This document shows, piece by piece, positions 55,149-63,373 of a DNA stretch of 64,000 nucleotides. The notes beneath the pieces were generated by a model. The model was not told where the DNA came from. It saw only the letters and a list, made by a program, of their open reading frames with translations, and made no database searches. How positions within the stretch are numbered: the stretch's first letter is position 1; each line of letters starts with the position of its first letter. The position numbers and the translations under genes are program-made. Location: positions 130,973 through 194,972 of the forward strand of contig NZ_FOTT01000001.1 of NCBI RefSeq assembly GCF_900114655.1, in the 5' to 3' direction. Origin of the DNA: Candidatus Frackibacter sp. WG13 (lineage in GTDB: Bacteria; Bacillota; Halanaerobiia; Halobacteroidales; Acetohalobiaceae).

Positions 55149-55685
55149 TTAGTTTGATAATAACTCTGAATATTTTGCTGCATCCTCAGGTGATAATTGA
55201 TTCAATATTTCTCCTGCTTTTTCAGAGTCTAATCTCTTTAATAATTTAGTTGCTAATTCATCATTCAATTCTACAATTACTTCTCCTGCCTTTTGAGAAC
55301 TCATTGCTTCATAAATGTCGACTAAATTCTTTACCTTATTTGCTTCCTTCTCTTTCTTTACTTGTAGATTATTAAGCTTCTGTTTAAGACTTTTAAGCTC
55401 TTCTAATTTAGCTTTTAACTCTGACTCTTTGCTCTGCAACTTACTTTTAAGACTTTGATTATTCTTTTGAAGTTCTTGTAATTTATCTTTGCTAGCATTA
55501 ATCTTTTTTTGCAAGGCTTTTTGAATATCTTTGCTAGCGATAACCTCTTTAACTACAGGAATAGTTTTGGCCTTCTTAAAAGCCATTCCCTTTAAATCCA
55601 TAACTCCAAACTTTTGCAGACCAAAAGCTATACCACTTGCTAATATAATTAAAATTATTATAGCCAGAGATATCTTCTTTTTCAT
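55149..55685 (-). CDS. MotE/YlxF-like protein with MgtE-N helical domain
   Basis: 178 residues: one N-terminal membrane helix (ISLAIIILIILASGIAFGL), a long coiled coil (about 50-120) and a C-terminal MgtE_N-type helical domain (KAGEVIVELNDELATKLLKR, LSPEDAAKYSELL). This matches YlxF, which follows fliJ in B. subtilis, and the MotE chaperone-like family of other bacteria. Its exact role in Firmicutes is not known; a stator or basal-body chaperone is plausible. Confidence 0.78.
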   Translation of the reverse strand: MKKKISLAIIILIILASGIAFGLQKFGVMDLKGMAFKKAKTIPVVKEVIASKDIQKALQKKINASKDKLQELQKNNQSLKSKLQSKESELKAKLEELKSLKQKLNNLQVKKEKEANKVKNLVDIYEAMSSQKAGEVIVELNDELATKLLKRLDSEKAGEILNQLSPEDAAKYSELLSN

Positions 55686-56156
55686 TTAAATTCCTCCTAC
55701 AGCCTCTATCTCTTCCACATTACGATTAAAGTTATTAGTAGCTAATTCATCAATGTTCTTCTGTTCCTTGCGGAAGAATTCAGTCTGATACTCTGTAAAC
55801 TTCCTTTCTTTTAATTTCTTTAGCATCTCACATTCTTTCTTCTTCTCCAATAGCTTTTGGCGGCATTCTTCTAAAATAGCTTCAATCTCACTAACTACTT
55901 CTTCTTGCTCTTTGATCTTAACCTTCAAAACTTCAATATAATCCCGATAATTTATAGCTTTTTGTAAATCAATCTTGCCTTTTTCTTGTTCTTTTATTTT
56001 AATCTGTAGTTCTTCTTTATTATGCACTAATCTATTTAGGTCATCATTCGCTTCCTTTAATTTAACTTTAATCTGAGCTAACTCTTGTTGGAACATCTCT
56101 TCTTGTTGTTCTTTATAACTTAAAACTTTTTCTAATTTGAAATTAAACTTTTGCAT
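55686..56156 (-). CDS. fliJ: Flagellar export chaperone FliJ
   Basis: 156-residue, almost fully helical protein (FKLEKVLSYKEQQEEMFQQE at the N-terminus) made of two coiled-coil helices, as in FliJ, which fits in the FliI hexamer and links it to FlhA. Located immediately after fliI. ATG 56156 follows AGGGG; the TTG at 56165 would fall in the ribosome binding site. Confidence 0.88.
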   Translation of the reverse strand: MQKFNFKLEKVLSYKEQQEEMFQQELAQIKVKLKEANDDLNRLVHNKEELQIKIKEQEKGKIDLQKAINYRDYIEVLKVKIKEQEEVVSEIEAILEECRQKLLEKKKECEMLKKLKERKFTEYQTEFFRKEQKNIDELATNNFNRNVEEIEAVGGI

Positions 56157-56186
56157 TTTAATCAACCCCTATTTATCAGGTTAATT

Positions 56187-57503
56187 TTATTTAAAGATCG
56201 ACTTCAACTCCTCAATTCCATTCTGATAGCCAGTATCCTCATCAATACCTTGACGTAAAAAGTTATTAATTTCATCCAACTTAGTAAGAGCATAATCTAA
56301 TTTAGGATTAGTGCCTTCTTCATAGGCACCAATACTTACTAAATCTTTCGATTCTTCATAAGTAGCTAAAGTCTCTTTTAACTGTTTTGCAGCTTCTTGA
56401 TGCTCTTTAGTAATGATATCATTCATTACTCGACTTACACTTTCCAAAACATCAATAGCTGGATAATGATTCTGAGATGCCAAATCTCTACTTAGAGCAA
56501 TATGACCATCTAAGATACCTCTTACTGCATCAGCTATTGGTTCATTCATATCGTCTCCTTCTACTAAAACAGTATACAGTCCAGTAATAGTCCCTACTTC
56601 ATTAGTACCAGCTCGTTCTAATAACTTAGGTAAAGTAGCAAAGACCGATGGTGTATAACCACGAGTAGCTGGTGGTTCTCCCACAGCTAGTCCTACTTCT
56701 CGCTGAGCCATTGCAAATCTAGTTACTGAATCCATCATTAACATTACATCTTTACCTTGGTCACGGAAATACTCTGCAATAGCAGTAGCTACTAAAGCTC
56801 CTTTTAATCTTACTAAAGCTGGTTGGTCAGAAGTAGCAGCTACTACTACTGACCTTGCTAATCCTTCTTCTCCTAAGTCTTTTTCAATAAACTCTCTTAC
56901 TTCACGCCCTCGCTCTCCAATCAATCCAATTACATTAATATCAGCTTCTGTATTCCTAGCTATCATCCCTAAAAGAGTACTCTTCCCTACTCCACTTCCA
57001 GCAAAGATACCTAATCTCTGACCACGACCACAAGTTAATAAACCATCAATACTCCTAATACCGACTGGCAGCGGTGTCGTAATTCGCTGTCTAGTTAAAG
57101 GATCAGGAGGAGTATTATGTGCTGAATACTCTGTTGTTAACTCATCTAAATTCAAATCAGTCAATGGCTTCCCTAAACCATCTAGTACATGACCTAATAA
57201 TTCTTCTCCTACTTTAACCTTAAGTGATTTTCCAGTCGCCTCAACCCTACAGCCTGGCCCAATCCCTTCCATCTCACCTAGTGGCATTAATAATACTTTA
57301 TTATCTTTAAAGCCAACTACTTCTGCTTGAACAGGCTCAGAATTAAACTGCGATTTAATTAAACATATCTCACCTAAAGTTACATTTGGACCTTGAGATT
57401 CAATAATCAGCCCGATTACTCGCCTAATCTTACCGAAATTATTAATTGGAGACATAGTCTCCAATTCTGCTGCTAATTTTGTACCATCTAGAAGCTTACC
57501 CAT
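56187..57503 (-). CDS. fliI: Flagellar export ATPase FliI
   Basis: 438-residue hexameric ATPase related to F1-beta. Walker A GIFAGSGVGKSTLLGM (about 167-182), VIGLIGERGREVREFIE, Walker B region VMLMMDSVTRFAMAQRE, and GLYTVLVEGDDMNEPIAD. It energises substrate unfolding at the export gate. Its start overlaps the end of fliH by eight bases. Confidence 0.97.
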   Translation of the reverse strand: MGKLLDGTKLAAELETMSPINNFGKIRRVIGLIIESQGPNVTLGEICLIKSQFNSEPVQAEVVGFKDNKVLLMPLGEMEGIGPGCRVEATGKSLKVKVGEELLGHVLDGLGKPLTDLNLDELTTEYSAHNTPPDPLTRQRITTPLPVGIRSIDGLLTCGRGQRLGIFAGSGVGKSTLLGMIARNTEADINVIGLIGERGREVREFIEKDLGEEGLARSVVVAATSDQPALVRLKGALVATAIAEYFRDQGKDVMLMMDSVTRFAMAQREVGLAVGEPPATRGYTPSVFATLPKLLERAGTNEVGTITGLYTVLVEGDDMNEPIADAVRGILDGHIALSRDLASQNHYPAIDVLESVSRVMNDIITKEHQEAAKQLKETLATYEESKDLVSIGAYEEGTNPKLDYALTKLDEINNFLRQGIDEDTGYQNGIEELKSIFK

Positions 57504-58284
57504 AATTGTTCACTTCCAATAATCTATTAGCTATCTTGTCTAATTGCGAAGTAATAGTAGCGTCTAAACCTCCAAAATCAGTTTCTACTATACAACCTCC
57601 TACTTCAATCTCATTATCAACAACAAATCTCACTTCCTCTAAATTAGAATTAAGGCTTAATAACCTCTCCTTATAACTTTTAATCACATTTAAATCTGCT
57701 AGGTTAACCTTGACAATTACCTCTTTTTCTCCATTTAAAAGACTTAAAGCTTCTTCTACTAAATTGTTAATTATCGTCTGGTCTAGACTTAATTCTTGTT
57801 TAATTACCTTCTTAGTTATAGCAAGTGTTAATTCTAATACTTCATCACTTAATCCATCTAGCTTTTCCTTAGTCTCTGCTTCTAATTCATCTGTAGCATT
57901 TTCCAATCTATTAATTAAACTTTTAATTTCGTCCCATCCTTGCTCCATCACTTCCGCTTTACCTTGCTGCAAACCTGATTGATAAGCTTCATTCTTTATT
58001 TCTTCTGCTTCATGCTGAGCCATTTCTTTTATTCTTTTTGCCTCTTTTTTGGCTTCTTCAATAATCATTTCTGCTTCTCTTTTAGCCTCAGCTGTCATTG
58101 CTGCTTGTCTTTTTTTAAACTTTTCTTCATCTTGTTTAGTCACTTGTTGTTCTTGGTTATGAAGATTTTGCTCCGTTAAATTACTATCTGATTTTGCATC
58201 TTTATTCTGTTTTTCTTCTTTAAATAACTGGACACTTTCTTCTTCTTTCTTATTAATTTGAAAAGACTTAATTACATTAGACAA
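57496..58284 (-). CDS. fliH: Flagellar export ATPase regulator FliH
   Basis: 262 residues. A charged coiled-coil N-terminal half with repeated A/E/K helices (AEAKREAEMIIEEAKKEAKR) and a C-terminal domain similar to the V-ATPase E subunit (about 160-262: LTLAITKKVIKQELSLDQ, VGGCIVETDFGGLDAT). It holds FliI at the C-ring. TTG start with GGAGATGAG upstream, inside the fliG stop region (8-base overlap). Confidence 0.92.
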   Translation of the reverse strand: MSNVIKSFQINKKEEESVQLFKEEKQNKDAKSDSNLTEQNLHNQEQQVTKQDEEKFKKRQAAMTAEAKREAEMIIEEAKKEAKRIKEMAQHEAEEIKNEAYQSGLQQGKAEVMEQGWDEIKSLINRLENATDELEAETKEKLDGLSDEVLELTLAITKKVIKQELSLDQTIINNLVEEALSLLNGEKEVIVKVNLADLNVIKSYKERLLSLNSNLEEVRFVVDNEIEVGGCIVETDFGGLDATITSQLDKIANRLLEVNNYG

Positions 58285-59287
58285 CTAACTCATCTCCTCC
58301 ACCGCGGTCAATGACAATATCGCCGGCTTCTTCTAATCGTCTAATCTCATTAACTATTCGCTGTTGTGCTTCCTCTACATCACGAATTCGAACTGGCCCC
58401 ATGAATTCCATATCTTCCTTAAGCATATTAGCAGCTCTATTAGATAAATTACTAAATATTTTCTCACTAACTTCGTCTCCAACCGTTTTTAATGCTAAAC
58501 CTAAGTCTTCCATATCTATTTCTCTTAATACCATTTGAATAGCTCGGTCTGTTAATAGAACTATATCTTCAAACACAAACATTCTCTGTTTAATATCTTC
58601 AGCTAATTCTGGATCATCCTCATCTAACTCTTCTAAAATTGTCTTTTCTGTTCCACGATCAACTAAGTTTAAGATATCAACTATTGAATCTAATCCCCCG
58701 GCTGTTGAGTATTCATCTGTCATTAAAGAAGATAACTTTTGTTCTAGAACCCTTTCAACTTCTTTAATTACTTCCGGTGAAGTTCTATCCATAACAGCAA
58801 TCCGTTTTGCAACTTCAGTCTGTTGCTCAGAAGAGAGTGCTGATAAGATACTAGATGCTTGATCTGGTGCAAGATAAGCCATAATTAAAGCAATCGTCTG
58901 CGGATGTTCGTTTTGAATGAAGTTCAACAACTGTGCTGGATCAGTCTTTCTCAATTGCTCAAAAGGTCTTACCTGCAAAGAAGCCGTTAATCGATTAATC
59001 ACATTTTCAGCTTTTGACTTGCCTAAAGCCTTTTCTAAAACTTCTTTAGCATAATCGATTCCACCTTGATTTAAGTAATCATAAGCAACACACATTTGAT
59101 GAAACTCATCTAAAACATCATCTTTAACATCTGAAGAAACTTGGTTTAAGTTAGCAATCTCTAAAGTTAATTCTTCAATCTCTTCTTCATTTAAATGCTT
59201 CATTACTTCCGCAGAAAGGTCTGGTCCCATTGAAACCAACAGGATTGCTGCTTTCGATTTTCCAGATAGTCTATCAATATTGGCCAA
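58277..59287 (-). CDS. fliG: Flagellar motor switch protein FliG
   Basis: 336 residues of armadillo-like repeats: KSKAAILLVSMGPDLSAEVM at the N-terminus (FliF binding), EHPQTIALIMAYLAPDQASS in the middle, and the torque helix region DIVLLTDRAIQMVLREIDME near residue 250 with the charged residues that meet MotA. TTG 59287 is chosen because AAGGAG lies nine bases upstream; another TTG two codons earlier is too close. Confidence 0.96.
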   Translation of the reverse strand: MANIDRLSGKSKAAILLVSMGPDLSAEVMKHLNEEEIEELTLEIANLNQVSSDVKDDVLDEFHQMCVAYDYLNQGGIDYAKEVLEKALGKSKAENVINRLTASLQVRPFEQLRKTDPAQLLNFIQNEHPQTIALIMAYLAPDQASSILSALSSEQQTEVAKRIAVMDRTSPEVIKEVERVLEQKLSSLMTDEYSTAGGLDSIVDILNLVDRGTEKTILEELDEDDPELAEDIKQRMFVFEDIVLLTDRAIQMVLREIDMEDLGLALKTVGDEVSEKIFSNLSNRAANMLKEDMEFMGPVRIRDVEEAQQRIVNEIRRLEEAGDIVIDRGGGDELVV

Positions 59288-59310
59288 AACCAATCACTCC
59301 TTCTATTAAA

Positions 59311-60867
59311 TCAATCCTCAGTCAACCAGGTCTTCAATAATCTTGCAACTTCATCTGGTTGCTTTTTCATCAACTGGGAAATCTCATCTTTCATCTCTTT
59401 GCGCATCTTTTCTTCCGGTGATAACTCTTCTTCGGTAGCTGCTGATTCTGTTTCTGGCTCATCACCAACAACTACATCTATTTCAGATTCTTTCTCAACT
59501 TTAGAATTAGTCATCATATTACGAATAATTAACGAAGCAATAATAATTATTATTAATATAATAATACCGATAATAATCCATCTCTTTTGGTCAGCTGCCT
59601 CTGCGGCTTTCATTTCATTTGCAATCTCTTGTTCCAAACTTTTATCAAATTTAAAACTAGTTATAGTTAATTGGTCCCCTCTCGTTTGATTATAGCCTAC
59701 AGTAGCTGCTACCGATTGACGAATAGATTCCTTCTGGGGCGGTGATAAATCTTTATTAACCATGACTGCTACTGATAGTTTTTCTACATCACCAGTAGCC
59801 TGAACATAATTTTCTACTTTTTCATTTATTTCATAATTAATTGTGCTTTCTTTTTGACTATAATTAGTACCTTGTTCTTCACTAGCTTTATACTGAGGAA
59901 CATTCGATTCCATACCAGGGACACCTTGTGGACTAGCATCTTCACCACTATAAGTTACCTGCTTTGATTCTTCACTTCTAACTATTCCCTCACCATCAAC
60001 AACTGGTTCGTAAATCTTGCTTTGCACCTTTCTTTTATCAAAATTCAAATTAGCATTGACTCTAACAACTACATTGTCAGGTCCTAATACTCTTGACAAC
60101 ATTGTCGTTAAAGCTGTCTGTAATTCATTTTCGAACTGTTGCTCTAACTTTAGTCTTTTAGAGCTAAATTCAGAAACGCTAGACGCACCTTCCTGATTTA
60201 ACTTAGCACTTAATAAATTTCCTTTTGTATCTACAACTGTAACATTATTAGTTTTTAAGCCTTCTACTCCGCTAGCAACCAAGTTAGTAATACCTTTAAT
60301 CTGCTTTAAATCTAATTCAGCATAGGGCTTTAATTTAAGTAACACAGAGGCTTTAGCTTTCTTCGCTTCATCTAAATACAAACTCTCCTTAGGAGCGCTA
60401 ATCTGCACCTTAGCAAACTCTACATTATCTAAATGCATAATGCTTCTTGTTAGTTCTCCAGAAAGAGCTCGATAGAAATTTACCTTCTGTTCAAAATCAG
60501 TACTCCCCAATCTTGTCTTATCAAATAATTCAAAACCAACAACTCCACCTGTTGGTAAACCTTCACTAGCCAAATCTAATCTTAATTGGTGTACTTTTTT
60601 AGCTGGAACTAATATGCTAGTCCCATTATTTCCTATTTTATAATTAATCTGTTTTTCTTTCAATTTAGTGGTGATTGCACCAGCATCCTCAACATTTAAA
60701 TTATTAAATAAGGTCACATAACTAGGATTACTAGCCCAATTAGTCAATAATAATAGAGCAATGATCGACACTATAGCTGCAGAGACAATTATAACTTTAG
60801 CTTTAGTGTCTAAGTTATTCCATGTATTTTCACCTTGCTCTTTTAATTGTGTTAGATTTTCAAGCAT
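59311..60867 (-). CDS. fliF: Flagellar MS-ring protein FliF
   Basis: 518 residues. N-terminal membrane helix (VIIVSAAIVSIIALLLL), ring-building motifs (VTLFNNLNVEDAGAITTKLK, then RALSGELTRSIMHLDNVEFA), a beta-collar region, second helix (IIIGIIILIIIIIASLII) and a FliG-binding C-terminal tail (EEVARLL-type QPDEVARLLKTWLTED). Base on which the rotor and export gate assemble. ATG 60867 follows GAGGTG by five bases. Confidence 0.96.
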   Translation of the reverse strand: MLENLTQLKEQGENTWNNLDTKAKVIIVSAAIVSIIALLLLTNWASNPSYVTLFNNLNVEDAGAITTKLKEKQINYKIGNNGTSILVPAKKVHQLRLDLASEGLPTGGVVGFELFDKTRLGSTDFEQKVNFYRALSGELTRSIMHLDNVEFAKVQISAPKESLYLDEAKKAKASVLLKLKPYAELDLKQIKGITNLVASGVEGLKTNNVTVVDTKGNLLSAKLNQEGASSVSEFSSKRLKLEQQFENELQTALTTMLSRVLGPDNVVVRVNANLNFDKRKVQSKIYEPVVDGEGIVRSEESKQVTYSGEDASPQGVPGMESNVPQYKASEEQGTNYSQKESTINYEINEKVENYVQATGDVEKLSVAVMVNKDLSPPQKESIRQSVAATVGYNQTRGDQLTITSFKFDKSLEQEIANEMKAAEAADQKRWIIIGIIILIIIIIASLIIRNMMTNSKVEKESEIDVVVGDEPETESAATEEELSPEEKMRKEMKDEISQLMKKQPDEVARLLKTWLTED

Positions 60868-60895
60868 ATTCACACCTCAATTTCCCAACAAAGTA

Positions 60896-61195
60896 TCAAA
60901 TCTGCATCCGCATAATATCCTTATATGCTTCTACAACCTTATTACGGACCTCTATTGTTAAATCTAATGAAAGCTTAGCTTTGGTAGCAGCAGTCATCAC
61001 TTGATGAACACTATCTACTTCACCAGTTGCTAACTTTTCTGCCATTACATCCGCTTCCTTTTGTAAGTTATTAACTTTATGTAAAGCGTTATTAAATACT
61101 TCTTTAAATGAAGTATCATTACTATTCGATTTATTATTTTGACCTAACTTAGAGTCCATAGCTAGTTTATTTAATTGCAAGTCACTTACTTTCAT
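60896..61195 (-). CDS. fliE: Flagellar rod-MS-ring junction protein FliE
   Basis: 99 residues. The C-terminal two thirds carry the FliE core SFKEVFNNALHKVNNLQKEA (about 29-48), ATGEVDSVHQVMTAATKA-like segment and LTIEVRNKVVEAYKDIMRMQI ending, which is the standard FliE terminus. It links the rod to the MS ring. Order flgB-flgC-fliE is conserved. Confidence 0.95.
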   Translation of the reverse strand: MKVSDLQLNKLAMDSKLGQNNKSNSNDTSFKEVFNNALHKVNNLQKEADVMAEKLATGEVDSVHQVMTAATKAKLSLDLTIEVRNKVVEAYKDIMRMQI

Positions 61196-61211
61196 CTAAA
61201 TATCCCTCCTC

Positions 61212-61655
61212 TTATCTTATCCCCCCAATCTTTAAAGCACTCTTGAACATGTTCTTAGAAGAGTTTAAAGCTGTCACATTTGCTTCATAAGCTCTACTAG
61301 CTGAAATCATATTTACCATCTGTGATGCAAGGTTTATATTCGGCATCTTAACATACCCAGCTTCGTTTGCATCAGGATGATTAGGATTATAGACTAATTT
61401 TGGCGGTTTAGTACTTTCACGAATAGTACTTACTTCTACACCATTACCTACTCCTTTAGCATCAGTATCTAATTCTGGTAAACTAAACTTAGTCTGACCT
61501 TTAGCCTTAAAGACTGGCATCTTTTTCTTATAAGGACCGCCATCTTCAGTGCGCGTCGTATTTATATTAGCAATATTATTAGAAATCAAATCCATTCGTA
61601 ATCTTTGCGCCGTCATTCCTGAAGCACTAATATTAAGACCATTAAAAAGCCCCAT
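61212..61655 (-). CDS. flgC: Flagellar basal-body rod protein FlgC
   Basis: 147 residues. N-terminal LNISASGMTAQRLRMDLIS (about 7-25) with ANINTTRTEDGGPYKKKMP, and C-terminal VNMISASRAYEANVTALNSS. Proximal rod subunit secreted by the flagellar machinery. ATG start 17 bases after flgB. Confidence 0.96.
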   Translation of the reverse strand: MGLFNGLNISASGMTAQRLRMDLISNNIANINTTRTEDGGPYKKKMPVFKAKGQTKFSLPELDTDAKGVGNGVEVSTIRESTKPPKLVYNPNHPDANEAGYVKMPNINLASQMVNMISASRAYEANVTALNSSKNMFKSALKIGGIR

Positions 61656-61671
61656 ATTTTTACCCCCTTAT

Positions 61672-62079
61672 TTATTTAACTTTATTAATTACATTCCCTA
61701 AATTCTTGAACTTCATAGATAATAATTTTGTAACTGCTTGATACTCTAGCGTATTCTTAGCTAAAGCTGCCATTTCATAATCTATGTCAACATTATTTTT
61801 GTCATTACGCATACTTGTATCATTTTCGACCTGCACCTTAGGTTTGAACTGACTTATCTTATTATTAGTTGTCAGATGCATATTGTCTGTCTTATTCAAT
61901 TTTAAATCATCTTGCTCTAATGCTGCTTTTAACTCACTCTTAAAATCCACATCTCTTCTTTTATATTCCGGAGTATCAACATTAGCTAGATTATTGGCAA
62001 TAGCTTGGTGTCGTAACTGAATACCATCTAAAGCCTTGCTTAATATAGTCGTTGTCTGACTACTTAAATAATCATTCAT
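61672..62079 (-). CDS. flgB: Flagellar basal-body rod protein FlgB
   Basis: 135 residues. LSKALDGIQLRHQAIANNLA near the N-terminus, NVDTPEYKRRDVDFKSELK (about 33-51), and MAALAKNTLEYQAVTKLLSM at the C-terminus. Proximal rod subunit and first gene of the motility block. ATG follows GGGGGG. The region upstream holds the operon's control signals. Confidence 0.96.
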   Translation of the reverse strand: MNDYLSSQTTTILSKALDGIQLRHQAIANNLANVDTPEYKRRDVDFKSELKAALEQDDLKLNKTDNMHLTTNNKISQFKPKVQVENDTSMRNDKNNVDIDYEMAALAKNTLEYQAVTKLLSMKFKNLGNVINKVK

Positions 62080-62130
62080 AACTAACCCCCCTCATCTAAA
62101 TCTAGTGAGTGTATTCACATTATTTCCCAA

Positions 62131-62142
62131 TCGACAAAACAT
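62131..62142 (-). repeat. Direct repeat copy 2, Spo0A-box-like
   Basis: Minus strand ATGTTTTGTCGA followed by TT. It contains TGTCGAT, six of seven bases of the Spo0A box TGNCGAA. About 50-60 bases upstream of the flgB ATG. It is identical over 12 bases to the copy at 62276-62287. Confidence 0.5.
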
Positions 62143-62275
62143 TACTTATTCATTTACATACTTCTACCATTTTCAAATTAATTCCTTCTTAATTTATAAG
62201 AAAAATAACAAAATCTCAAATTTATTTCTAAATTCTTATCTCATCTCGTCAATACTATTTCCTTGTTATTATTTT

Positions 62276-62287
62276 TCGACAAAACAT
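62276..62287 (-). repeat. Direct repeat copy 1, Spo0A-box-like
   Basis: Minus strand ATGTTTTGTCGA followed by AAAA, giving a complete TGTCGAA core (plus-strand 62275-62281), the consensus Spo0A box. It lies about 24 bases upstream of the candidate TTGACG -35 element. Confidence 0.5.
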
Positions 62288-62344
62288 ATTAATCTCCTGC
62301 CTAATTACTATTTAAGAACTAATTTTTATCATCAATAACAAATT

Positions 62345-62385
62345 AAGCTCCAACTTCTCAAAATTCACAAGAGAAGTTGGAGCTT
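62345..62385 (-). terminator. Terminator after codY
   Basis: Perfect 15-bp stem (62345-62359 with 62371-62385) around an 11-nt loop, about 40 bases past the codY stop. The minus-strand tail AATTTGTTATT is U-rich. It isolates codY from the motility block. Confidence 0.7.
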
Positions 62386-62423
62386 CTAACGTTTAAATCT
62401 AGTATTAAACTTTAGATAATCAT

Positions 62424-63206
62424 TTAAGGCTTTAACTTTTCTAGTTCTTCTAATAACCGACCATTTAAAACCTTAATGTATGTTCCTTTCATTCCTAAAG
62501 ATCGGGATTCAATTACTCCTGCACTTTCAAACTTTCTCAATGCATTAACAATTACCGAACGAGTAATTCCTACTCGGTCAGCAACTTTACTAGCTACTAA
62601 CAATCCTTCTTCTCCATCTAATTCATCAAAGATATGTTCTACAGCCTCTAATTCTGAATACGATAATGTCTCTAACGCTACATGTACAGCGGCTTTTTTA
62701 CGTGCTTCTTCTTCTATTCTTTCACTTCTAGCTCGCAGAATTTCCATCCCTACTACTGTTGCTCCGTATTCAGCCAATACTAAGTCGTTAGAATCGAACT
62801 CTTCATCAAACCTTGCAATAATTAATGTTCCTAATCTTTCTCCTCCACCATTAATCGGAATAATAGTAGTTAATTTTTGAGTAAACATACATTCAGCATC
62901 CATTGCAAATGCACAATTACCTGATTGTTGTTCGTAATTGGCTTGTGTTTCATGAATATCTAATATCCACTGATTGTAATCTTCTGGGAATTTCCCTTCG
63001 TTAATTACTTCTTCTATCATCAAATCACACTCAAATTCATTAATCAATGCATGACCCAAAATTTTTCCTTTTCGACTGACAACGTATACGTTAGCTTTAA
63101 TAGATTTACTTAATACTTTAGCCATTTCTGCAAAATCTACTGGATGTATTGCTGATTTTTGTAGCAACTTATTAATCTTTCGTGTCTCTTCTAATAATGC
63201 CTCCAT
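62424..63206 (-). CDS. codY: Global transcriptional repressor CodY
   Basis: 260 residues. N-terminal GAF domain that senses branched-chain amino acids (about 1-155), helical linker, and C-terminal winged helix with [20 protein letters not shown] (about 204-223) and the wing [13 protein letters not shown]. It responds to BCAA and GTP and controls metabolism and motility in Firmicutes. ATG follows AGGAGG. A TATAAT (minus strand, 63284-63289) upstream lacks a good -35. The hslU-codY-flgB order is that of B. subtilis. Confidence 0.97.
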   Translation of the reverse strand: MEALLEETRKINKLLQKSAIHPVDFAEMAKVLSKSIKANVYVVSRKGKILGHALINEFECDLMIEEVINEGKFPEDYNQWILDIHETQANYEQQSGNCAFAMDAECMFTQKLTTIIPINGGGERLGTLIIARFDEEFDSNDLVLAEYGATVVGMEILRARSERIEEEARKKAAVHVALETLSYSELEAVEHIFDELDGEEGLLVASKVADRVGITRSVIVNALRKFESAGVIESRSLGMKGTYIKVLNGRLLEELEKLKP

Positions 63207-63373
63207 AGTAACTTCCTCCTTTAAACTTTTAATTAACCCTTTAAAACTTTAATCTTATAAGTTGTAAAATAGCTTGTACATTTATTATAACCAATAGTAG
63301 CTATAACTACTAGTTTAAAGTAAACGATAATCAATGCGAAAAAGTTCACAATAAAATTCTTTTGCTAAATCCT

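Larger units (their letters stand above)
62080..62344 (-). promoter_or_regulatory. Upstream control region of the motility operon
   Basis: 265 very AT-rich bases between the codY terminator and flgB with no gene. It holds the 12-bp repeat TCGACAAAACAT twice (62131-62142 and 62276-62287) and a possible TTGACG -35 element (62247-62252) with a poor -10 (TAGAAA, 16-bp spacer). I see no clear sigma-28 promoter (TAAA-N15-GCCGATAA) and no c-di-GMP riboswitch. It must contain the main fla/che promoter, since a terminator lies upstream. Confidence 0.55.

Noticed and set aside
62080-62344. c-di-GMP riboswitch or sigma-28 promoter upstream of flgB
   Set aside because: Neither the conserved GEMM core nor a TAAA-N15-GCCGATAA pattern could be found; the region is plain AT-rich with the 12-bp repeats.
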